From assembly GCA_947561585.1 (NCBI GenBank), contig CANNZV010001591.1, positions 1 to 64,000 on the forward strand: DNA of 64,000 nucleotides. Reading direction: 5' to 3'. The first letter of the stretch is position 1. Each line of letters begins with the position of its first letter. The stretch is from Caprella mutica. Lineage: Eukaryota > Arthropoda > Malacostraca > Amphipoda > Caprellidae. Made by a program: the position numbers and the translations under genes. This document shows, in pieces, positions 12,966 to 25,445 of the stretch. Under the pieces are notes generated by a model. The model was not told where the DNA came from and made no database searches. It worked only from the letters and a program-made list of their open reading frames with translations.

Positions 12966-13224
12966 ACTATCGCTGTTTCCCTCAAATCGCAGTACTGCGC
13001 AAAGAGGGTCAGTCGTATTTTCCCTCACAAAACCGTAGAGTTTCCCCTAAGTCCCGTTGCCAAGGTGATAGCACGAAACCTGAAATGTAAATAGAGGGAA
13101 ATGCTTAAGGAATAGTTTGTAATGAAATACTCTATTTAATATTCATTATGAGGGACGCTCTTGCACACTATATTTCTTTGGAAAAAATCTATTTCTTGTC
13201 AGCAATATAGAGTATAATTATATA

Positions 13225-13426
13225 GGGTAAGTTACGAATTATTAGCCAGTTGCACATCTTCGGTCATATGTGAAAAAAATATATAATAATCATTATATAA
13301 TTTTGTTTTAATTGGTGATCATAATACATGGAGGCCTCATGGATACCAATAAAAATTAAATAATAATTGTTTTATCATATTTTCTAATATGACCGAAGAT
13401 GTGAAACTGAACAAGAATTCGTAACT
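13225..13426. mobile_element. Family-A hairpin MITE
   Basis: GGGTAAGTTACGAATTATTA and GCACATCTTCGGTCATAT, inverted at the right as ATATGACCGAAGATGTG and GAATTCGTAACTTA. Centre carries CATGGATACCAAT, part of the shared core palindrome. Confidence 0.88.
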
Positions 13427-14737
13427 TAATAATTGATCTGAGAGACTTATAATTTATATTCTAATCGTAAATCTAGCACCAAACCTCCACCAATCCACAA
13501 AGACAAGCTGACCCTTCAACTACGAAACTATGGGTCACAATATAGCTTTTGTGAGACAGAGATGTTTTGGGTAGTGTTTTGGAAAGATGTCCGATATTAG
13601 ACTATAGGTAGCTAAGTGAATTCTCTATATAATAAATATATTATTTATCTATATCTTCATCGCAAATTCTTTATCTTCCCACTATTAAAATTATTGGAAG
13701 TAAAGATTTACAATGCATCACCTGTGGTAATTTTTATTGCTAATAAATACTTGTTTACGACAAAAACTCAAAAAATATGTATTATCAAATATTATATATA
13801 GACATATTCATGACACTTTAGAAAAAGGGGCAAAATTGTAGTTCAAAAATTATTATCATTTATTAAAAATAAAATTAATTCTATTTCTAAAAGCTTTAGA
13901 GGCCTATTTGGTTTTTCAAAAATGTTCCACTTATTGTGTTTTGTGACTCTTCACAATATTGAGAACGATCTAATTTATTAAAATGCCTCTCCTGAAAAAT
14001 AGCCATTTTTAAGTTGTGACAACATTGTCGCAAACGAACGAATTATGTAATCAACTTTTGAAAAAAACATACTTATACGTTAATTTAACACATTATCTTC
14101 TCAAGAAAGAGTGTGAGTTGAATTACTTCCATAGCATATTATTGCTAATTTCCAAATCAAATTTGGTACTAAAAACTTCCTGACTGAAGTGCGAGTAAAT
14201 GCAATAGATGTTAGCCACCCCTTCGATTAGCGCCAAGCCGAGGATAAAAATTAAGCCCCTTTGCTACCTAAAAATAACACGTGGATTCATCAACTCGATG
14301 TAAAAGAGGAGTGAAAAACAAGGGAAGATTCAATCACAGCTTTCAATGCAGTTTCAGCTGTTTGATCTGTTTACTAAGGCTATGCTGCCAATTAGACTCA
14401 GGCAAATGCAGTACGAACTCTAGGTACCAATACGGTGATGCAAAAAGAGAGTTACGGTTGTAGCTATTTATTATAAATTGTATCTAATTATCATCATTAA
14501 AATTACATGGAAGATTGTATTTTGATTCCCATTCATTTTTTTGAGTAATGCAAGTGATGATTTTACAACTGATAGATTTCGTAAACCTGAAAATAAAAAC
14601 CTAATTTGACGAAATCTTTAATTAGTTTACCAATATCTTTTTAGAATGATAACATGTAAATATTACTTAAGGGTGATATCATGAAAATATGCTTACAGAA
14701 TGATAAAGTGACCATAGGTTTTACAATGATAACATGT
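13427..14737. other. AT-rich spacer
   Basis: No supportable gene; frames at 13616-13801 and 14281-14463 are short and featureless. Confidence 0.55.
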
Positions 14738-15035
14738 CAACATGATTCTAGGAAAATTCGGTCTCAGAAAACCCGGCCTCGGAAAATTCGGTCATATTTT
14801 ATAATGATTTTATTAAAGAACAATAATGGAAAAAGTTGAAATTAAGAATACTAAAATGTATAGTGTATTTATTATCATGTAGACCTCCCCCCCATGCCAG
14901 GTCATTAAGCAATCATGAATTGTGCAGTACAACAAATAAGAGGATACAACAAACTCCATAACGGCCATTTATGTTGGGAAGCCATTTAAAATTCTGAGAC
15001 CGAATTTTCCAGACCGACGAGACCTAAATTTCCGG
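14738..15035. mobile_element. Family-H element, internally deleted copy
   Basis: Left GGAAAATTCGGTCTCAGAAA and right TTCTGAGACCGAATTTTCC form a TIR. Body aligns with 3336-3755 but lacks its middle portion. Confidence 0.8.
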
Positions 15036-15079
15036 CCACCGATGTCAATATGCCCTGATAGTACGGTAATTGATATTGG

Positions 15080-15190
15080 CTTGCCCCCTTCCCCCCCCCT
15101 AAGCTTCAAACCCCCTTTTTTCACACTCATACCCCTAACAGGCTTATAAGAATGGGGGGCAGGGTGAGCTTAGCAGCCCCCCCCCCTACT
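15080..15190. repeat. C-tract-rich segment with inverted ends
   Basis: Runs of 8-11 C at both sides, a GGGGGG run between, and AAGCTT/AGCTTA in opposite orientation. Quadruplex potential on the minus strand. Confidence 0.6.
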
Positions 15191-15465
15191 TCTATCTATC
15201 ATTTCACTATATTTATGCGTGATTTTTGCGGTATAAAGTGTGCACATAGTGTTAAAAGGATAATCAGCTTTGGTGCGTGTTTAGCATTATTCATTTACTG
15301 CATCAATGACTCTAATTGAAGTCATTGCACTGACATTTAAAATTAAATAAATCATCGATCGAGAGGTAGGATAGAATTGAATGTTATTTTGGATGTAATT
15401 GAAAGAGATTTTAAACGAGGTGTAGCTAATATACTTTGAAAGGTATTATTTATATATGAATATAA

Positions 15466-15603
15466 GGTAAATTACGAATTATCGGTCAGTTTCATATCTT
15501 CGGTCATATAAGAAAAAACGATATTATAATTGTTATTTTATTAATAGAGCTTTTCTTATATGACCGAAGATATGAAACTGACCGATAATTCGTAATTCAC
15601 CCT
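15466..15603. mobile_element. Family-A hairpin MITE
   Basis: Nearly perfect arms (TTACGAATTATCGGTCAGTT and AACTGACCGATAATTCGTAA) around AAGAAAAAACGATAT. Short AT-rich centre lacking the core palindrome. Confidence 0.92.
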
Positions 15604-16219
15604 TTAGTGTAACCTGTTACTCCCACCTCTGCAGGTGTAAGTAACATGTTACCAGTTACCAGAGTAACAGAGAATGTCACGTTAATGTCATATGAGGCGT
15701 AAGACTAAATGTCATCTCAAGGGAGAACATCTCCGATAAATTATTCCATTGGAGATCAATAATCTTACCAAAATGAAATTGAACTCCTTTCGATTGCCTT
15801 GTTTGGAGAGAAGGAGAGATGCATTAGAGAGAAGGAGAGATGCAATGGAGAGAGGGAGTTCGCAAACAATAAATAAAGTTTCGAATAACAATAAAAATAT
15901 ATGACAGCATAACTGATAATAAAACAACTTTCACACACAAATTCATCAAATCAAAGATATCACAAATCAAATAATATTAGGTCACTAATAATTTCATAAT
16001 ATAAATATACTGACTTCCTCTCCCACCCCGTAATAATTTATCCATAGGCCCGAATAATTTCCTCATCTGGAGATGAAATTTATACTCCATGTTATGGGAA
16101 TATCTTGCCAATTACAGAGACGGATTATTTAAATAATCTCTCAAAAATTCCATTTGGCTGTTAAAGGAGGAATTCTTTATTATAATGAAATTGAGGCTTG
16201 GAATATTCCACTGGAATGA
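15604..16219. other. Non-repetitive spacer
   Basis: No gene. 16030-16200 is less AT-rich and non-repetitive, so could hold regulatory DNA, but there is no direct sign of it. Confidence 0.45.
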
Positions 16220-16478
16220 CCAGGTACACTATTCCTAATTTGTAAGGTGAACAGGTACACTATTGCTAATTTGTAAGGTGAACAGGTACACTATTGCCTA
16301 TTTTAAAAGGTGAACAGGTACACTATTGCCTATTTTATAAGGTGAACAGGTACACTATTGCCTATTTTATAAGGTGAACAGGTACACTATTGCCTATTTT
16401 AAAAGGTGAACAGGTACACTATTGCCTATTTTATAAGGTGAACAGGTACACTATTGCCTATTTTATAAGGTGAACAGG
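16220..16478. repeat. 32-bp minisatellite
   Basis: Eight copies containing AACAGGTACACTATTGCCTA and TTTTATAAGGTG. Confidence 0.95.
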
Positions 16479-17300
16479 TAGACACACCTGTATACAGCCT
16501 TTATTTCTATAGCTACACGTTTCCAGGTAAATTCCCAGCGAAAATTTCCACCTCGGGAAATTCAACCAAGTCAATTCCACCATGAAAAATTTCAACGCAT
16601 TACAAACTCAGTCGCTTTCAGGCAGTCATCGTTTAAATTCTTCAGTTAACTCTTCTTCATTCTGTATTTTTTCATTAAATTCATTCTGTATTTTTAAATT
16701 TATTCTGTAATCAGTAACCTCGATTCATTAGATAATACATAGTCCATCTTATTTCATTTATTTAAACAACTCCTATGTAAAAGTGAAGATTGCGTATGTC
16801 AAAGTAATTTAAGTGAGCAGTGAGATCCAGATTGTTAATAAGAGCCATCAATTCATATACATTTAAATACATTTCGGCAACCAAATACCAAACACCGGCA
16901 TAAACCAAACAGACACTAGTACACGAACCAGTACATACCAATACACACACACCAGTACATAGTACTACACAGCCTCTATCCCTAAGACTCCAAAGTGTTT
17001 CTTATTTGTCGTTACAAAGGACTTCAGAAGCTGTACAAATTAATGCTATCTCTTAGGAGCATTTAAGAGCTTATCCACGACTGCGGTAGGGATACTGCGG
17101 CCTATTTTAGATATGCAGAACTTTCATACAATGGATACTGTCAAGTAGAAAATGGTATTTAACATCCTATAGTAGAAGAAATATTATATTATACATTTCT
17201 GTGAATACATTACTTTTGAGATTGTTTACAAAAAATAATTTCAAATTTATTATTTAATAAAATACACAAATTAGGTATACAAAAATCATTTTATCAGATA
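16479..17300. other. AT-rich spacer
   Basis: A 62-codon minus frame at 16762-16950 overlaps degenerate CACCAGTACATA-type repeats (about 16910-16965). No gene supported. Confidence 0.5.
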
Positions 17301-17892
17301 ACTAGATTATGTGCACCCGGTAGAGCGCATAACTTCGCTGCCGCTTGTCTGTTTGCTACCAAAAGCTGATAAACTGGTGACTTGATAGTGACCAATCGTC
17401 CCACCAAGTTTCATGCAATATGGTTCGATACTTTTTGAGTTATTGAGTTATAAATGACCTTGACCTTGGACCGGATTGTTCCCAAAATTCTACCAGATCG
17501 TTCCTGGACATTGTCCAATCGTCCCATCAAATCTCTGACAATTTGGTTGAATACTTTTGAGTTATTGAGTTACAAATGGCCTTGACCTTGATCTTTGATC
17601 TTTGACCTGATCGCTCCCAAAATCTAACAAAATGGTTCCTGTATATTGACAAATCGTCTCACCAAGTTTCATGCAATATGGTTCAATGCTTTTTGAGTTA
17701 TAAATGACTATGACCTTGACCTTTGACCGGGTCACTTCCCAAATTCTACCAGCAGGTCACTGGACATTGAACAATCATTTCACCAAATTTCAAGCAATTT
17801 GGTTTAATACTTTTTCAGTTATGCGAATAACAAGATGATAAATAAATAAGTAAATGCCGTCAATAATATAACCTTCCCGCATTCTGCGAAGG
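17301..17892. mobile_element. Family-D dispersed element, expanded copy
   Basis: Same ends as 4681-5030, with about four internal units of roughly 115 bp. Each unit carries TGACCTTGACC/TTTGACC boxes, CCAAAATTCTACCAG, CAATCGTCCCACCAA and TTTTGAGTTATTGAGTTA. Terminal CCTTCCCGCATTCTGCGAAGG. Confidence 0.88.
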
Positions 17893-18419
17893 TAATTAGA
17901 TTTAAACTGCGAATTAAACCTATTCAATGTATAAGAGAAATACTCATGCATATTAACTTGAGGCAATTTCTTTACAATATACTTCACCAAATTCCCGTTC
18001 CTATTGAATTAAATAACTCCATAATCCCGAAAACTAAAAAGCCAATAGTTCCAATATAACACTCTGTAATGGTGTTATGGCAACACTGCGTACACTTCAT
18101 AGTTACCAGATTCACCAGGCAGTTGTAACCTAATAAAATGTCAGGGCTTGTTCCCATCATTGGAAATTAATTGAAAAGGATTTTTATTGGGGAGAGCCTT
18201 CATTATTATCATAATGCCTAATGAACTCAGTGGTTTTTACGCACTCAGCATATGACGCGGAAAATTGAATATAATCTGGGAATAAAATCTCACCGGGTAT
18301 TCTTTATTGATGTCTTGATTAGGATTTTAATTCAAAGTTTTCTCTAATTATAAAAGCTGAGGAATTTGGATTAGCGTGTGATGAAATGAAGTGAATTTGC
18401 TAAATTGTAACATTGTAGT
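17893..18419. other. Non-repetitive spacer
   Basis: No gene. 18120-18380 is non-repetitive with several TAATTA-type motifs. Confidence 0.45.
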
Positions 18420-19405
18420 TTACATACCTAGTACAGTCTTCTTACCCAGTACAGTCTTCTTACCCAGTACAGTCTTCTTACCCAGTACAGTCTTCTTACC
18501 CAGTACAGTCTTCTTACCCAGTACAGTCTTCTTACCCAGTACAGTCTTCTTACCCAGTACAGTCTTCTTACCAATTACAGTCTTCTTACCCAGTACAGTC
18601 TTCTTACCCAGTACAGTCTTCTTACCCAGTACAGTCTTCTTACCCAGTACAGTCTTCTTACCTAGTACAGTCTTCTTACCTAGTACAGTCTTCTTACCCA
18701 GTACAGTCTTCTTACCTAGTACAGTCTTCTTACCCAGTACAGTCTTCTTACCCAGTACAGTCTTCTTACCTAGCACAGTCTTCTTACCTAGTACAGTCTT
18801 CTTACCCAGAACAGTCTTCTTACCTAGTACAGTCTTCTTACCAAGTACAGTCTTCTTACCAAGTACAGTCTTCTTACCCAGTACAGTTTTCTTACCCAGT
18901 ACATTCTTCTTACCTAGCACAGTCTTCTTTCCTAGTACAGTCTTCTTACCCAGTACAGTCTTCTTACCTAGTACAGTCTTCTTACCCAGTACAGTCTTCT
19001 TACCTAGCACAGTCTTCTTACCTAGTACAGTCTTCTTACCCAGAACAGTCTTCTTACCTAGTACAGTCTTCTTACCAAGTACAGTCTTCTTACCTAGTAC
19101 AGTCTTCTTTCCTAGTACAGTCTTCTTACCCAGTACAGTCTTCTTACCTAGTACAGTCATCTTACCCAGTACAGTCTTCTTACCTAGCACAGTCTTCTTA
19201 CCTATAGTACAGTCTTCTTACCCAGAACAGTCTTCTTACCTAGTACAGTCTTCTTACCAAGTACAGTCTTCTTACCAATTACAGTCTTCTTACCCAGTAC
19301 AGTCTTCTTACCCAGTACATTCTTCTTACCTAGCACAGTCTTCTTACCCAGTACAGTCTTCTTACCTAGTACAGTCTTCTTACCCAGTACAGTCTTTCTT
19401 TCCAT
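18420..19405. repeat. 18-bp satellite
   Basis: About 54 copies of AGTACAGTCTTCTTACCC with CCT/CCA variants. The AGAACAG variant recurs 234 bp apart (13 units) at 18805 and 19039, then again at 19221 after a 2-bp slip. Open on both strands for hundreds of codons because 18 is divisible by three. Confidence 0.98.
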
Positions 19406-19904
19406 CTCACAGATCGTTATGCTGATATTCCGGTCCGAACATTGTAATATTTTCAAATAATGTAGGTTCTTCCCTCTTAACTTTTTCGTATTTACGGGTG
19501 GAAGATGAATGAGGAAATTATTTATGCTTCTTAATTTGGAAACAAGATGTAATAATGTTATATTAAATAAATTATTATATAAGTGACAATTCAAAGTGAA
19601 AATATGAAAGGCTCCAAAGATTGTTATTAAAATCTACCTGTGAGATCTTCAATCTTCCCCTTTGTAATTTTGAAGCGCAACATCTCAGCCGAATATTTTC
19701 CCCTTTCTTTTTCTCTTGGCTGATGTAGGTAGAAAGAGCGGACTATACAAGAGGGAATATTTTACCCCAATCATAATCGTAGGAGGGCCTTTCTGAAGAT
19801 TTACCAGACTGGAGCTTCAATTAGTTTCTTGCAGATTGCCCTCCTTTTAGGACCTTAATTGCGACCAAAGATTAAATTCTCAAGAGGACTTTGTCGGTCA
19901 GAGA
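19406..19904. other. Non-repetitive island between two satellites
   Basis: About 500 bp of balanced, non-repetitive sequence (for example 19670-19900) with no long frame. Nothing assignable. Confidence 0.4.
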
Positions 19905-21360
19905 AGTGAGGGTAACTATAGAATATACGGAAAAAGTGAGGGTAACTATAGAAAATAGGGAGAAAGTGAGGGTAACTATACAAAATAGGAAGAAAAGTGA
20001 GGGTAACTATACAAAATAGGGAAAAAGTGAGGGTAATTATAGAAAATACGGAAAAAGTGAGGGTAACTATACAAAATAGGAAAAAAAGTGAGGGTAACTA
20101 TAGAAAATAGAGAAAAAGTGAGGGTAACTATACAAAATAGAGAAAAAGTGACTATATAAATAGGAAGGAAATTGAGGGTAGCTATAGAAAGAAGGGAAAC
20201 AATGAGGGTAACCATAGAAAATAGGGAAAAAGTGAGGGTAACCATAGACAATACGAAAAAAGTGAGGGTAACTATAGAAAATAAGGAGAAATTGAGGGTA
20301 AATATAGAAAATAGGAAGAAAGTGAGGGTGTCTATAAAAAATAGGGAGAAAATGAGGGTAACTATAGAAAATAGGGAGAAAGTGAGGGTAACTATGGAAA
20401 ATAGGAAATAGGGAGAAAGTGAGGGTAACTAAAGAAAATACGGGAAAAGTGAGGGTAACTTTAGAAAATAAGGAAAAAGTGAGGGTAACTATAGAAAATA
20501 GAGAAAAAGTGAGGGTAACTATAGAAAATAGGGAGAAAATGAGGGTAACTATAGAAAATAGGGAGAAAGTGAGGGTAACTATAGAAAATAGGGAGAAAGT
20601 GAGGGTAACCATAGAAAACAGGGAGACAGTGAGGGTAACCATAGAAAATAGGGAGAAAGTGAGGGTAACTATAGAAAACAGGGAGACAGTGAGGGTAACT
20701 ATAGAAAATAGGGAGAAAGTGAGGGTAACTATGGAAAATAGGAAATAGGGAGAAAGTGAGGGTAACTAAAGAAAATACGGGAAAAGTGAGGGTAACTTTA
20801 GAAAATAAGGAAAAAGTGAGGGTAACTATAGAAAATAGAGAAAAAGTGAGGGTAACTATAGAAAATAGGGAGAAAATGAGGGTAACTATAGAAAATAGGG
20901 AGAAAGTGAGGGTAACTATAGAAAATAGGGAGAAAGTGAGGGTAACTATAGAAAACAGGGAGACAGTGAGGGTAACTATAGAAAATAGGGAGATAGTGAG
21001 GGTAACTATAGAAAACAGGGAGATAGTGAGGGTAACTATAGAAAACAGGGAGATAGTGAGGGTAACTATAGAAAATAGGGAGAAAGTGAGGGTAACTATA
21101 GAAAACAGGGAGACAGTGAGGGTAACTATAGAAAATAGGGAGATAGTGAGGGTAACTATAGAAAACAGGGAGATAGTGAGGGTAACTATAGAAAACAGGG
21201 AGATAGTGAGGGTAACTATAGAAAACAGGGAGATAGTGAGGGTAACTATAGAAAACAGGGAGATAGTGAGGGTAACTATAGAAAACAGGGAGATAGTGAG
21301 GGTAACTATAGAAAACAGGGAGATAGTGAGGGTAACTATAGAAAACAGGGAGATAGAGTG
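19905..21360. repeat. 30-bp satellite with 337-bp duplication
   Basis: About 48 copies containing GAGGGTAACTATAGAAAATA and GGGAGAAAGT; the left part is degenerate and the right part (20940-21350) homogeneous. A distinctive run GGAAATAGGGAGAAAGTGAG then GGTAACTAAAG occurs at about 20403 and 20740, 337 bp apart. Confidence 0.97.
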
Positions 21361-21913
21361 ATGGTAAATGAAACATTACCTTACATAACTTGTGAAGATA
21401 ATAACCCAACCTTAAAAATCATGTAGGGCAGTGTTATCATTTGGAATATTCATGCAAAAAGCATGTGATTGGTGTTTACATTGATTGAAATATATCATAA
21501 AAACATATTGGTTTCTTATAAACCATCAATTACTTGAACTTTTGTTGGAAACATATAAATAAAATTTAAAAAAATTTAAATTTAAAATTTAAAACTAAAA
21601 TAATAAGTGATTACAGTTTTGTGAAATATTATGCAAATGAAATTGGCAAAGAATGGAGTGAAATGTGGTCGATAGAAGAAGATCTGGTGGCAATAATTTT
21701 CTCTAGTAACATCAGCCACGCGACTGTTTGCATATTGGCGCGGGTCCAATTAGTAGTACATTATGCAGAGATAACCGCACAACTTTATGAATTAAATAGC
21801 GCAAGTTAAGATATTCAAATGAGGCGCCAGACGCGCGGTTATGAAACACGCTAAAGAAACGAGACAGTTTTGATGGGGCGAAAGATACGGCCAGGCATAT
21901 TTATGCCTGGCCA
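21361..21913. other. Non-coding stretch
   Basis: No gene. The 62-codon frame at 21621-21809 is unsupported. Confidence 0.5.
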
Positions 21914-22110
21914 GGAAGTTATGAATTATCGGTCAGTCTCACATCTTCGATCATTTATGAAAGAACTATATCATAATTAATTTTATTTGGTATCCATGAT
22001 ACCTGCTGGCATCATGGATACCAATTAAAACCTAATAATAATTATATATTATAGTTTTTTTTCTTATATGACCGAAGATGTGAAACTGACCAATAATTCG
22101 TAATTTACCC
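21914..22110. mobile_element. Family-A hairpin MITE with core palindrome
   Basis: Arms ATGAATTATCGGTCAGTCTC and TGAAACTGACCAATAATTCG. The centre holds GGTATCCATGATACCTGCTG and its inverse, the same core found in family B. Confidence 0.92.
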
Positions 22111-24775
22111 TACATCATAAATATTTAGAGACAAGGATAACTCTTTTCTCATTGAAGTACCACATGAATGTATCTCATTTATTTGAATCTATGGGCTGTT
22201 AAGATAAAACGGTATGGATTATATTAATTGAGGTATAATTTTGCATGATAAATAAAACCAACGATAAAAGAATTGATAAAATATACCATATCAGTGATAT
22301 AGTATATAATATATTCCATTTCTTCCGCGGACATTACGGCCACGGACCTTATTCTGCGAAATGCCATATTTTGCATTATAAGTATTTATTTTGTGTATAA
22401 ATTTATATTATATATCATTTATATGTATTCTTCAATATAAAAGTATAAAATACCCTATGTTGATGGTAATTAAGAATTTATGGTATTTGCCTTAATTCTT
22501 TTTGCTATCTTCTTCTTCTGCCCCTTCTGCCGTAATAATGTAACAGTGAAAAATAATATAAAACATATTCGATATACACTTTAAAATATAGTATAAAATT
22601 ATATTTTATATTATCCTAGACCCATTCCGTAGACGTATTGTTTTGCTAAAAGGTAAACTTTCATCATGCAACACGATTTAAAAATATATTTTCTATATAA
22701 TAATCGTTTTCTTTATGTTATTTCTATTAAGTATATTTAATAATAGTGAGATAACTAAACAAACAATAGACTTTGTATTTATTGAGATAATCAAGTAAGC
22801 TGTTTGCAAACCGCACCTTTTATTATTTAACTGAATATAAATGACGTTAGAGTGACGTAGAACTTTTACATTTATTTAATATCATTAACTCTGCTTGGAG
22901 AAGTACTTGATTTTTTGATTAAATTGCAATATAAATATTGTATATTTTAAGAATATGTTTGGTTAATGGATATAGGTATAAATAGTTATATAAACCTTTT
23001 TTAAAAGGTTGAGTACAGCTATTGAAATTCTCTTACCCATGCCTAACCGCAGTTCTGAGCGGTTTATCTCGCCGCGACATCGCGTTTCTAGCGCTATTAA
23101 TGACAGTGTTTTGCACTCTACCTGTCCTAAAAAGGTCTGCTGTGTAATATTCAGCAGCACTTAGAGAGTTAGGGAAGTGTTTGGATTTTCATACCTCACT
23201 AATTAACATTGCGATAAACAAACGCTAGGATTTTTGACTGGGAATTGACTGTGCTTTGGAAATTGGAACAATATTATTAAAGCTATAAATTGAATTAGTT
23301 TCAGTTAGGAATTGTTTGCTACTTTGCCGTTCTGGTATATGTCCATTTTTGTGTTTCAACTTTTCCTGTTAAATTGTATGAATTCAAAATAAATAAATAA
23401 TTGTGGAAAATAAATGTGTAAAAAATTTAATAAAATAATAAAATAAATAATTGAATAACATATACTTAAATAATTGAGTTAAATGTATAAAAGAAAAATT
23501 AATTGAGTATCGTTTACACTTCATAAATGTTACCTAATGGACGAGTTCACGCAATAATTAATTATCTAATTGTCATACTCTATTTCTCCTTGTTTTTAAG
23601 TTTAACCTAGACTGACAGATGATTAAAAAGAAGAAGTACCTTTAGAATTATATATGCTCTATCTCGTGAGAAAGGCATATTTGTTTCCGCTAAAGAGGCG
23701 GTGATAAAATAACTCTAGGAAGAGAAATTGTCTCGTACCTTCACGCAATGTGATAAACACTGAGATGTGCTTTTGCAAAGTGCATCACAGTATATTTGCC
23801 CAAGGAGAGACCTGCAATTCACCACACGTCATCATCATTTCTCACACCTGATACCATCTCTCCATTCTCACTATCTACTCCTATTTTATTTTCCCCATAC
23901 AACATATCAATCTACTCATTGTCTTTAATTTAATACTCAAGAACACCATACTGACTCGTGAGGTCTCATCTTGTAAATTGGTGATATTTACAACACTCTA
24001 TTTACTTAGCGCAGACAAACATATCGAATTTCAGGCGGTAACAATGAGGTAGCACTTAGAGCAATTTATACGAGTCACCCCTGGAAGCGTTTGTGAAATA
24101 AGAGCAGTCGAGTTTATAATGTCTCTCGGTAGCGCCTTGTGATTCATAAGCGAGTCCTGAATCTTTTGTGTCTCCTCAGAGAGAACGGAGTCCAAGAAAA
24201 AGGAGCTCCAGTCTCTATTTAATTAGTGAACTAAAGGCCACACAAATTTATTATTCCATTACCGTAGATGCATGCAGGTGGAAGCTCTCGAGTGTTTATT
24301 GTTCATACTTTTCGTGTAAAGAGTATAATCAACTCATTTGATAAAATGAATAATCTTGTTCTTTTTCAACACCACTTGTTTTGTTTAACAATAATAAATT
24401 TGAATAGTGAATAATGGAGAACTCAGAATAAAACATTTTGCTCAGAAAGAACAATTTCACTGAAAGGCAAACATGGTACCATATTTCAAAGCTCTAATAC
24501 ACTTTAACATCAGATATGCCCGTACAGATTTAGATTCTATCTTTCACTCAATTTTAGCATTACGTAACTAGATTTAAAAGCAGCTGAAGCAACATACCTC
24601 AGTCTAGAAAATTTCCATTATTTATTTAGTGTCACCGTCAGCAGAATTTGGTGAGTCTTTTTACATTTCTTGAGACTAGAACAATTTATTTCATTGGTTT
24701 GTAAGAATTGAGAGAAGTAAAATGATTGAAAGGAAATTTATTCACTTTTTGAACTCCTGAATTTTACTTAAATTG
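22111..24775. other. Long AT-rich gene-free stretch
   Basis: No array or element recognised. 23690-24300 is more GC-balanced and non-repetitive but has no exon I can support. Confidence 0.5.
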
Positions 24776-25445
24776 GAAGTGTACCTCACTCCACCTCTTC
24801 TCTTACTCCACCTCTTTTCTTACTCCACCTCTTCTCTTATTCCACCTCTTCTCTTATTCCACCTCTTCTCTTATTCCACCTCTTCTCTCACTCCACCTCT
24901 TCTCTCACCCCACCTTTTCTCTTACTCTACCTCTTCTCTCACTCTACCTCTTCTCTCACTCCACCTCTTCTCTCACTCCACCTCTTCTCTTACTCCACCT
25001 CTTCTCTCACTCCACCTCTTCTCTTACTCCACCTCTTCTCTCACTCCACCTCTTCTCTCACTCCACCTCTTCTCTTACTCTACCTCTTCTCTCACTCCAC
25101 CTCTTCTCTTACTCCACCTCTTCTCTCACTCCACCTCTTCTCTCACTCCACCTCTTCTCTTACTCCACCTCTTCTCTTACTCCACCTCTTCTCTTACTCC
25201 ACCTCTTCTCTTACTCCACCTCTTCTCTTACTCCACCTCTTCTCTTACTCCACCTCTTCTCTCAATCCACCTCTTCCCTCACTCCACCTCTTCCCTCACT
25301 CTACCTCTTCCCTCACTCCACCTCTTCTCTCACTCCACCACTTCCCTCACTCCACCTCTTCCCTCTCCTGTCCACCTCTTCCCTCACTCTATCTCTCCCA
25401 CTCCTCTTCCCTCACTCTCCCTCTCCCACTCCTCTTCCCTCACTT
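24776..25445. repeat. 17-bp pyrimidine-rich satellite
   Basis: About 39 copies of ACCTCTTCTCTYACTCC, almost pure pyrimidine on the plus strand. The right end degrades into CTCTCCCACTCCTCTTCC. The 229-codon frame is a repeat artefact: 17-bp units cycle through all frames. Confidence 0.97.

Noticed and set aside
18391..19425. 344-codon plus-strand frame and 256-codon minus-strand frame
   Set aside because: Both lie in the 18-bp satellite; the period is a multiple of three, so frames stay open on both strands without selection.
20067..21409. Several 80-200-codon frames with RVTIEN-type repeats
   Set aside because: The 30-bp array again; frame breaks fall where unit length changes.
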